A stretch of 12,994 bases of DNA from positions 1 to 12,994 of the forward strand of contig SRXB01000028.1 of the NCBI GenBank assembly GCA_009724975.1, given 5' to 3'. Every line of letters begins with the position of its first letter. The first letter of the stretch is position 1. Made by a program: the position numbers and the translations under genes. This document shows, piece after piece, positions 7,718 through 12,994 of this stretch. The notes under the pieces were generated by a model. The model saw only the letters and a list, made by a program, of their open reading frames with translations. It was not told the origin of the DNA and ran no database searches. This stretch comes from a bacterium (GTDB lineage Bacteria; Desulfobacterota; Deferrisomatia; Deferrisomatales; BM512).

Positions 7718-8889
7718 TGCCCAAGGGATTCAAATTCGCCGCCGTGAAGGCGGGGATAAAATATAAAGACCGCCTTGACGTAGGACTGGTTTATTGCGAC
7801 TCCCCCGCAACGGCGGCGGGCGTTTTCACCAAAAACACCGTTGTCGCCGCGCCGGTGGTGGTCTCACGGGAGCGCATAAAATCGGGGCGCGCGCGGGCCA
7901 TACTGGTCAACGCGGGCAACGCCAACGCTTGCACCGGCGAAGCCGGCCTTTTGGCCGCGAAAAAAACCACCGCCACACTCGCCGCAGAGCTTGGCATTTC
8001 GCCGGAAGAGGTTCTGGTCTGCTCTACGGGGGTAATAGGCGCCCCCCTGCCGGTGGAGAAGATAGAGAACGCCTGCGCGCCCCTTCGTGAAGCTCTTGTT
8101 GGCGAGATAACCGACTTTGCTGCCTCCATCATGACCACCGACCTCATCCCCAAAGTCTCGCGCAGAACCTTTTCGGTGGGCGGCGAAGTGGTGACGGTGG
8201 TCGGCGCGGCCAAGGGTTCAGGTATGATAAAGCCCGATATGGCGACGATGCTCGGCTTTATCGTCACCGACCTCAAAATAGGCCAGCCGCTTTTGCAGAA
8301 AATTCTTTCCAGAAGCGCCGAGCTTACCTTCAACCGCATAACGGTCGATGGCGACACCTCCACCAACGACACCGTCCTCTTGCTGGCCAGCGGCCAGAGC
8401 GGCGCGCCCGAGGCGGAAAAATCCCGCGAGACGGAGGAGCTTTTCACCAAGGCCCTGACCGAGGTCTGTGGTGAACTTGCCCGCCTCATAGTTAAGGACG
8501 GCGAGGGGGCTACCAAGCTGGTCGACGTTAAGGTCGTGGGCGCGGCGGGCGAGGAAGAGGCCAAGAAAATCGCCTTCACCATCGCCGAAAGCCCGCTGGT
8601 CAAAACCGCCCTTCACGGCGAGGACCCAAACTGGGGGCGCATAGCGGGGGCGATGGGCAGAAGCGGTCATTTTAGCGGCGGCCTCTTCAACATCTTCATC
8701 GACGAGGTGCAGATAGTTAAAGACGGCTTCGCCGTAGGCCCCGAGGCCGAGAAGATGGCCCACGGGATAATGACCGGCCCCGAATACTCCATAAAAGTGG
8801 AAATTTTCGAGGGAAGCGGCGAGGCGACAGTCACCACCTGCGATTTTTCCGCCAATTACGTCAGCATCAACGCGAATTACCGCTCCTGA
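7714..8889 (+). CDS. argJ: Glutamate N-acetyltransferase / ornithine acetyltransferase
   Basis: ArgJ moves the acetyl group from N-acetylornithine to glutamate in the cyclic arginine pathway; many members can also use acetyl-CoA, which this sequence alone does not settle. The precursor is about 392 residues. It carries NAGNANACTG (66-74 region), the oxyanion STGVIG (104-109), GSGMIKPD (168-175) and MATML (176-180). Self-cleavage between Ala177 and Thr178 would make alpha and beta chains with Thr178 as the nucleophile. DGDTSTNDT and the C-terminal DPNWGRI are also typical. Two adjacent ATG codons (7714 and 7717) are possible starts; the first overlaps the secA stop as ATGA. GGAAGGAG at 7694-7701 and AGGG at 7704-7707 lie upstream. 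An earlier in-frame ATG at 7654 would add 20 residues encoded within the SecA zinc tail and is unlikely. The next gene follows 15 bases later. Confidence 0.96.
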   Translation: MMPKGFKFAAVKAGIKYKDRLDVGLVYCDSPATAAGVFTKNTVVAAPVVVSRERIKSGRARAILVNAGNANACTGEAGLLAAKKTTATLAAELGISPEEVLVCSTGVIGAPLPVEKIENACAPLREALVGEITDFAASIMTTDLIPKVSRRTFSVGGEVVTVVGAAKGSGMIKPDMATMLGFIVTDLKIGQPLLQKILSRSAELTFNRITVDGDTSTNDTVLLLASGQSGAPEAEKSRETEELFTKALTEVCGELARLIVKDGEGATKLVDVKVVGAAGEEEAKKIAFTIAESPLVKTALHGEDPNWGRIAGAMGRSGHFSGGLFNIFIDEVQIVKDGFAVGPEAEKMAHGIMTGPEYSIKVEIFEGSGEATVTTCDFSANYVSINANYRS

Positions 8890-8904
8890 TAAGAGGGAAG
8901 ATAG

Positions 8905-9972
8905 ATGGAAAAGAAGGTTCTGGAATTTTTCAAGCTTTTCGCCGACAGCCCAAGCCCCTCCGGCTATGAGCAGCCCGCCCAGCGCAAGTGGCGCGAATAC
9001 GTAAAGCCCCACGCCGACAGAATCGATTCGGACGTCATGGGCAACACCTGGGGGGTTATCGAGGGCAAGAAGGGCCCCAAGGTTATGCTGGCGGGCCACG
9101 CCGACGAAGTCGGGCTTATGGTTAAATATATAGATGACACCGGCTTTCTCTTCTTCTGCCCCATCGGCGGCATCGACGCCCACCTCCTTCCCGGCAAGCG
9201 CGTTAACATCCACGGCGCGGGCGGTGTGGTCAAGGGGGTGATAGGAAGAAAGCCGATACACCTTCTTGAGGCCGAGGAGCGCACCAAGGTCGCCAAGATA
9301 AAGGACCTCGCCATCGACATCGGCGCCGAAACCAAAGAGGCCGCCGAGAAGGTCGTCGCGGTCGGCGACGCAGTAACTTTCGCCGACGGGGTCGAACACC
9401 TTCTTGGCGACAAGGTGATGGGGCGAGGCTTTGACGACAAGGCGGGCTCGCTGGTCGTAGCCGAGGCCCTTCGCCGCATAGCCAAGGAAAAGAAGAAGCT
9501 AGCCTGCTCGGTCTACGGCGTTTCGACGGTACAGGAGGAGCTCGGTCTTCGCGGGGCGACCACCAGCGCCTTCGGCATCGACCCCGAGGTGGGGATCTGC
9601 ATCGACGTCACCTTCGCCACCGACCACCCTGGCAGCGACAAAAAATCCTCCGGCGACATTCGCCTTGGCAGGGGCCCGGTAATCTCAAGAGGAGCCAACA
9701 TCAACCCTCGCCTCTTCGAGCTGGCGGTGGAGACTGCAAAGAAGCATAAAATCCCTTACCAGATCGACGGCGCGCCCCGCGCCACCGGCACCGACGCAAA
9801 CGTAATGCAGCTAAACCGCTCCGGCGTGGCGACGGTGCTCATCTCCGTACCTCTTCGCTACATGCACACCTCGGCGGAGGTAATCTCCCTCTCCGACGCC
9901 GAGAATACCGCCGAGCTGGTGGCGAGGCTGGCGCTGGCGGTGAACCCGAAAATCTCCTTCAAGCCCGAGTGA
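8905..9972 (+). CDS. M42 family metallo-aminopeptidase
   Basis: A 355-residue cytosolic di-metal aminopeptidase of the M42 family (TET peptidase, FrvX/YsdC, glutamyl aminopeptidase group), which trims short peptides, usually as a dodecamer. Expected active-site residues are present: His65 and Asp67 in AGHADEVG, the bridging Asp at 177/178 in RGFDDKAG, the catalytic Glu211 and metal-binding Glu212 in VQEELGLRG, Asp234 in CIDVTFATD, and His321 in YMHTSAEV. Residues of about 85-165 hold the PDZ-like dimerisation/tetrahedral domain insert typical of the family. GAGGGA at 8893-8898 is well placed before the ATG. The gene sits between argJ and smpB with gaps of 15 and 23 bases, so it is probably co-transcribed. 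Substrate preference cannot be read from the sequence. Confidence 0.93.
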   Translation: MEKKVLEFFKLFADSPSPSGYEQPAQRKWREYVKPHADRIDSDVMGNTWGVIEGKKGPKVMLAGHADEVGLMVKYIDDTGFLFFCPIGGIDAHLLPGKRVNIHGAGGVVKGVIGRKPIHLLEAEERTKVAKIKDLAIDIGAETKEAAEKVVAVGDAVTFADGVEHLLGDKVMGRGFDDKAGSLVVAEALRRIAKEKKKLACSVYGVSTVQEELGLRGATTSAFGIDPEVGICIDVTFATDHPGSDKKSSGDIRLGRGPVISRGANINPRLFELAVETAKKHKIPYQIDGAPRATGTDANVMQLNRSGVATVLISVPLRYMHTSAEVISLSDAENTAELVARLALAVNPKISFKPE

Positions 9973-9995
9973 AGAAGGGGAATTGAGGCTTTAGG

Positions 9996-10475
9996 ATGGC
10001 GAAACCGGCTCCCGAGGGAGGGATAAAGATAGTCTGCACCAACAAGAAGGTCTGGCGCGACTACTCCATCGAAGACACCTGGGAGGCGGGGCTTGTCCTT
10101 TGGGGAAATGAGGTTAAAAGCCTTCGTGATTCCAAGGCCAACCTTACCGACGCCTACGTGGAATTCCGCGAGGGCGAGGCGTGGGTCACCGGCCTCCACA
10201 TCTCGCCCTACTCCCACACCCGCATGGAATACCAGGACCCCGACCGCGCCAGAAAGCTCCTTTTAAAAGGCGAGGAGATAAGAAAGCTCGCCATAAAGGT
10301 CAACGAGCGCGGCTACGCCCTCTTGCCGCTTAAAATCTACTTCAAGCGCGGCAAGGCCAAGATGGAGATAGGGCTCGGCAAGGGCAAGAAGCTTTACGAC
10401 AAACGCGAGGACATCAAGAAAAAAGACGCCGAGCGCGAAATGGACAGGGAGACGCGGGGCCGGGGACGGGATTAG
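9996..10475 (+). CDS. smpB: SsrA-binding protein SmpB
   Basis: SmpB binds tmRNA (SsrA) and delivers it to ribosomes stalled without a stop codon, so that the nascent chain is tagged and released. The 159-residue product has the oligonucleotide-binding core EAGLVLWGNEVKSLR (30-44), LHISPYSH (67-74) and the basic C-terminal tail from about 129 (GKGKKLYDKREDIKKKDAER), which mimics an anticodon arm in the decoding centre. Small departures from consensus include Trp20-Arg21 before the DY pair and Asn in place of Thr in the GNEVKS motif. GAGG at 9985-9988 is 7 bases before the ATG. The tmRNA gene itself does not follow; only 75 bases separate smpB from the convergent gene. It is the last gene of the plus-strand block. 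Confidence 0.97.
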   Translation: MAKPAPEGGIKIVCTNKKVWRDYSIEDTWEAGLVLWGNEVKSLRDSKANLTDAYVEFREGEAWVTGLHISPYSHTRMEYQDPDRARKLLLKGEEIRKLAIKVNERGYALLPLKIYFKRGKAKMEIGLGKGKKLYDKREDIKKKDAEREMDRETRGRGRD

Positions 10476-10502
10476 CTCCTTAGGAGTACGCTACCATGAA
10501 CA

Positions 10503-10533
10503 AAAAAGCCCATCCTTTTCGGATGGGCTTTTT
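10503..10533. terminator. Bidirectional intrinsic terminator between smpB and the lipoprotein gene
   Basis: GCCCATCC (10508-10515) and GGATGGGC (10521-10528) form a perfect 8-bp stem with a TTTTC loop. The stem is flanked by A at 10502-10507 and T at 10529-10533, so each strand ends in a T run. It lies between convergent genes and should stop both the smpB transcript and the minus-strand ileS-lspA-lipoprotein transcript. Confidence 0.95.
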
Positions 10534-10550
10534 AATTTAACCCCAAAGCC

Positions 10551-11807
10551 TCACGGCTTCTCTTTCTCTTTGGGTTGCTCGATTACGTCGAAGGTGACGC
10601 GCAGGATTTTGGTTTCGCCGCCGCGAAGGACGGTGACGCTCCCCTCCTGCCCTTTCTTTTTGCCCTGAATTTCATAGCTGAGGTCGAAAACCTCTTTGAT
10701 TTCCGCGCCGTCGATGGAGGTTATAACGTCCTCCGCCGCAATTCCGGCCTTTTGCGCCGTGGAGCCGTCCATGACCTTGTTGACCTTCACCCCCACCGGT
10801 TCGGTCGAGTCCTGTATCATCACGCCGAGCATGATTTTCTCGTCCGCGAGGTCTTTGTAGGTGACGGGCCAGATGAAATCGGCGGTGCGAAGGGGAAGCG
10901 AGGGCGGGTCGACATCCATGAGGCGGTCTTTTTTCTCCTCGGGGTACTGGACTATGACCGGCTCGACGATGGCGTAGGGCTCAGGGACGCGCCTAAAGAC
11001 CCTGCGCGGTATGCCGAAGCCGTAGCGGACGTGGTTCCCGCCCGCCAATATCACTATTTTTTTGCCCGGATTGGCCGTGAGGAATCTCGCGGCGGAGTCG
11101 GCCATCGTCTCGTCCCACTTCAGCTGGCCCAGGAGGAATGTTCTCTTCACGTCGGGCCCCATCTCGCCGTGGCCGGCGAAGAAGGAGTCTATGTAGGCCT
11201 CGTAGTAGGGGTCGTTTTCGTCTATCTCAACTTCCGGCTCGGACGGCGGTGCGGGTTTGGCCTCCTCGGCCTTTTTTTCCACCGGCGCGTGGCCCGCGGG
11301 CAGTTCTCCCATAGGCTTTTTGCTTTTTTCGCGGTTGAGCGCGACCAGGGGGATTTTTTTCTCTCGTACGAAGCCGAGGATTTCCTTGTAATACTCGTAT
11401 TGCCCCCAGCTTTTGGTCCACTCCCTCAAAAAATCCTTTTCGGAGAGTTCGCCGCTGGACCACTTGGTGGCCGCTTCCTGGTAGGGAAGGCGGAGCATCT
11501 CCATGCCCAGGGCGATCTGCCCGGGGAATTTATCGTAGAGGCCTTTGAGGATTTTGAGCTGGGCGGCGTGGTCGTTGACCGAGTCGTGGGCCTCGCCGAT
11601 GTAAATCACGTTAAAGCGCGAGAGGTAATCCACTAGTTCGGCTTCGGTGAAGGTCCTGCCGGTGGCAAGGTGGACTATTTCGTTTTCTTTCAGCTCGCCC
11701 AGGTTGAAGTAGGGGGAGTTGAAGTCGCCCTTGACCTCTTGCGAGGCGCAACCCGCGATGAAAAACAGTGGCAGGGCAATAAGGGCAAGTGAAAATATCG
11801 CTCGCAT
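10551..11807 (-). CDS. ChaN/TIKI-type lipoprotein with C-terminal PDZ domain
   Basis: A 418-residue lipoprotein. Residues 1-20 form a type II signal peptide ending in the lipobox IAGC, with Cys20 as the lipidated residue; Ala at +2 suggests the outer membrane by E. coli rules. Residues of about 60-290 match the ChaN-like (DUF399) haem-uptake family of the TIKI/EreA-like superfamily, with two GxxH motifs, GEAH (71-74) and GGNH (256-259), and Glu103. A Pro/Glu/Lys-rich insert (about 166-198) splits this domain. Residues of about 325-405 form a PDZ domain (LGVMI..., GSTAQKAGI, DVITSIDG). ChaN is linked to iron/haem uptake and TIKI proteins are proteases; which activity applies here is unknown. 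GGGAG in the minus-strand leader (11813-11817) lies 5 bases before the ATG. It follows lspA by 18 bases, and LspA would remove its signal peptide. The PDZ fusion is the unusual part. Confidence 0.85.
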   Translation of the reverse strand: MRAIFSLALIALPLFFIAGCASQEVKGDFNSPYFNLGELKENEIVHLATGRTFTEAELVDYLSRFNVIYIGEAHDSVNDHAAQLKILKGLYDKFPGQIALGMEMLRLPYQEAATKWSSGELSEKDFLREWTKSWGQYEYYKEILGFVREKKIPLVALNREKSKKPMGELPAGHAPVEKKAEEAKPAPPSEPEVEIDENDPYYEAYIDSFFAGHGEMGPDVKRTFLLGQLKWDETMADSAARFLTANPGKKIVILAGGNHVRYGFGIPRRVFRRVPEPYAIVEPVIVQYPEEKKDRLMDVDPPSLPLRTADFIWPVTYKDLADEKIMLGVMIQDSTEPVGVKVNKVMDGSTAQKAGIAAEDVITSIDGAEIKEVFDLSYEIQGKKKGQEGSVTVLRGGETKILRVTFDVIEQPKEKEKP

Positions 11808-11825
11808 CGTCTCTCCCGAATTGAA

Positions 11826-12314
11826 TTAATTTTGGCTTTGGGGTTTTCGGGCCTTCAATATTTCGGAAAGCAATATGAGGCCCACGCCCACGCAAATTGC
11901 GCTGTCCGCTACGTTGAAGGCGGGCCATTGCCAGCTTTTGTAATAGACCAGGAGAAAATCGACCACCGCGCCGTAGCGTATGCGGTCAACCAGATTTCCC
12001 AGCGCCCCGCCCATTATTAGGCCAAGGTAGAGGGGGATTTTTTTCTCGCCCTCCTCCTGCCCTTTGACCATCCAGACCATTAGGGCCATTGCCGCAATGG
12101 AGATGCCGACCAAAAGCGGGACCCGCACCGCTCCCGCGTTGGAGAGTATGCTGAAGGCCGCGCCGGTGTTTTTGACGTATGTAAGAGAGAAAAAGTTCGG
12201 GATTACGGGGACCATGCCGTAAAGCTCAAGGCGGGCCTCGACCAGCCATTTTGTGAAAAGGTCGAGCCCCGCCGTTAAAGCCGTGACAAGGGCGAAGATT
12301 TTGTATTTCGTCAT
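11826..12314 (-). CDS. lspA: Lipoprotein signal peptidase (signal peptidase II)
   Basis: LspA is an inner-membrane aspartyl protease that cleaves signal peptides of diacylated prolipoproteins just before the lipidated Cys. The 162-residue product has four hydrophobic segments (about 5-25, 62-83, 94-108 and 136-152). The catalytic pair is Asp119 (VVDF) and Asp137 (NVADS). Other family motifs are LDLFTKW (17-23), YVKNTGAAFS (46-55) and GGALGNLVDRI (102-112). The ATG at 12312-12314 shares one base with the ileS stop (TAATG), so translation is coupled. A longer in-frame reading beginning at 12404 would add 30 residues lying within the ileS coding region and is not supported. The ileS-lspA order is widespread in bacteria. 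Confidence 0.97.
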   Translation of the reverse strand: MTKYKIFALVTALTAGLDLFTKWLVEARLELYGMVPVIPNFFSLTYVKNTGAAFSILSNAGAVRVPLLVGISIAAMALMVWMVKGQEEGEKKIPLYLGLIMGGALGNLVDRIRYGAVVDFLLVYYKSWQWPAFNVADSAICVGVGLILLSEILKARKPQSQN

Positions 12315-12994
12315 TAAGCCAGATGCCCCGCGCAACGGGAGCAGGCCTCGGGGTGCTCCGCCGACTGCCCTACCGTCACGGAATAGTTCCAGCAGCGCTG
12401 GCATTTTTGGCCGTCGGCCTTCGTCACGTCAACCCCAAGCCCCGGAAGGGAATCGTCGGTGATTGCGCCGCCGGTCCCCTCCACAAGTTCGACCTGGCTG
12501 ACGATGAAGAGGAAGGGAAGCTCGTCGGCGTAAGGCGCGAGGAAGTCTTCCCAGCGGGTGTTGACCCTGAGGATTATCTTGGCGTCGAGGGAGTGGCCTA
12601 TCTCTTTTTTGGCGCGTGATTCCTCGGCGGCCTTGGTGACGAGCTTTCTTATGTCGCGAAGGAGCTGCCACCTCTCTGCCAGCTCGTCGCAAAGGTCGCC
12701 CGTCTCGGGCAGGGGGAAGGAGGCTACGTGGACCGAACCGGTCTTGCCCGGGATGTAGCGCCACACCTCGTCGGCGGTGAAGGCCAGTATGGGGGCCATC
12801 ATGCGCGTCATCTTCTCTAGAATCTCGTAAAGGACCGTCTGTGCGGCGCGCCTGCCAAGGCTCTTTTTGGGGAAGGTGTAGATGCGGTCTTTCAGTATGT
12901 CGAGGTAGAAGGCCGACAGATCCACCGAGCAGTAATTGTGCAGGCGGTGGAAGATGACGTGGAACTGGTATTCGTCGTAGGCGCGGCCAGTGCG
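12314..12994 (-). CDS. ileS: Isoleucyl-tRNA synthetase, C-terminal part (cut by window edge)
   Basis: The reading frame is open to the right edge, so 226 C-terminal residues of a much larger (about 900-plus residue) class I aminoacyl-tRNA synthetase are present. The enzyme charges tRNA-Ile with isoleucine in the cytosol. The visible part is the helical anticodon-binding domain (FHRLHNYCSVDLSAFYLD, then LYEILEKMTRMMAPILAFTADEVW) and the C-terminal zinc module. Its four cysteines are residues 198, 201, 218 and 221 of this fragment (CQRC and CSRC). The N-terminal catalytic domain with HIGH and KMSKS lies outside the window. The stop TAA shares its last base with the lspA ATG. A GTG at 12925 is merely an internal valine codon. 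Confidence 0.96.
   Translation of the reverse strand, partial: RTGRAYDEYQFHVIFHRLHNYCSVDLSAFYLDILKDRIYTFPKKSLGRRAAQTVLYEILEKMTRMMAPILAFTADEVWRYIPGKTGSVHVASFPLPETGDLCDELAERWQLLRDIRKLVTKAAEESRAKKEIGHSLDAKIILRVNTRWEDFLAPYADELPFLFIVSQVELVEGTGGAITDDSLPGLGVDVTKADGQKCQRCWNYSVTVGQSAEHPEACSRCAGHLA

Noticed and set aside
8218..9399. 393-codon open frame on the minus strand across argJ and the M42 gene
   Set aside because: It spans two well-supported plus-strand genes and their junction; the product has no recognisable domain.
10476..10550. tmRNA (ssrA) gene directly after smpB
   Set aside because: Only 75 bases are available and they are filled by the palindrome and terminator; a tmRNA needs several hundred bases.
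10575..11636. 353-codon open frame on the plus strand opposite the lipoprotein gene
   Set aside because: It is antisense to a gene with signal peptide, GxxH motifs and PDZ domain; the translation is a hydrophobic/charged repeat-like shadow without domains.
12315..12404. Extension of lspA to a start at 12404
   Set aside because: It would lie inside the ileS zinc-finger coding region; the LspA family begins near the ATG at 12314.
1..12994. CRISPR arrays, insertion sequences, tRNA/rRNA genes, long direct repeats
   Set aside because: No regularly spaced repeats, transposase-like proteins, terminal inverted repeats or RNA gene signatures were seen on either strand.

Overview
The window is a GC-rich, gene-dense chromosomal segment. 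It carries mostly housekeeping genes on the plus strand and a short convergent minus-strand operon at the right end. No mobile element, CRISPR array, RNA gene or phage signature was seen. The mix of high GC with frequent ATA and AGG codons, a secA-argJ junction, an ileS-lspA junction and a long TPR protein with a typical deltaproteobacterial C-terminal repeat suggests a deltaproteobacterium in the broad sense (Desulfobacterota, Desulfuromonadota or a relative). That assignment is inference, not proof.

Left block, plus strand (65-4959): aroQ (type II 3-dehydroquinase), an M24 Xaa-Pro-type aminopeptidase, gcvH (lipoyl carrier of the glycine cleavage system), a 705-residue TPR protein, and a small protein that looks like an ExeA/GspA ATPase whose nucleotide-binding motifs are all replaced. 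Genes are 0-26 bases apart or overlap as ATGA, so this is probably one transcript. A terminator-like hairpin sits just ahead of aroQ.

Middle block, plus strand (about 4971-10475): a good sigma-70 promoter with an extended -10 lies in the only sizeable plus-strand gap and should drive secA. Then follow argJ (ATGA overlap with secA), an M42 aminopeptidase and smpB. These cover protein export, arginine synthesis, peptide turnover and ribosome rescue, and share a transcript rather than a pathway.

Right block, minus strand (12994 down to 10551): the C-terminal part of ileS, lspA (signal peptidase II) and a lipoprotein combining a ChaN/TIKI-type domain with a C-terminal PDZ domain. The lipoprotein is an obvious client of the LspA encoded just upstream. 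The two convergent transcripts share one strong bidirectional terminator at 10503-10533.

Most of the window is ordinary. The points worth a second look are the ExeA-like pseudo-ATPase coupled to the TPR scaffold, the ChaN-PDZ lipoprotein, and small leader or terminator structures next to aroQ, secA and smpB. I did not find a clearly new multi-gene system.
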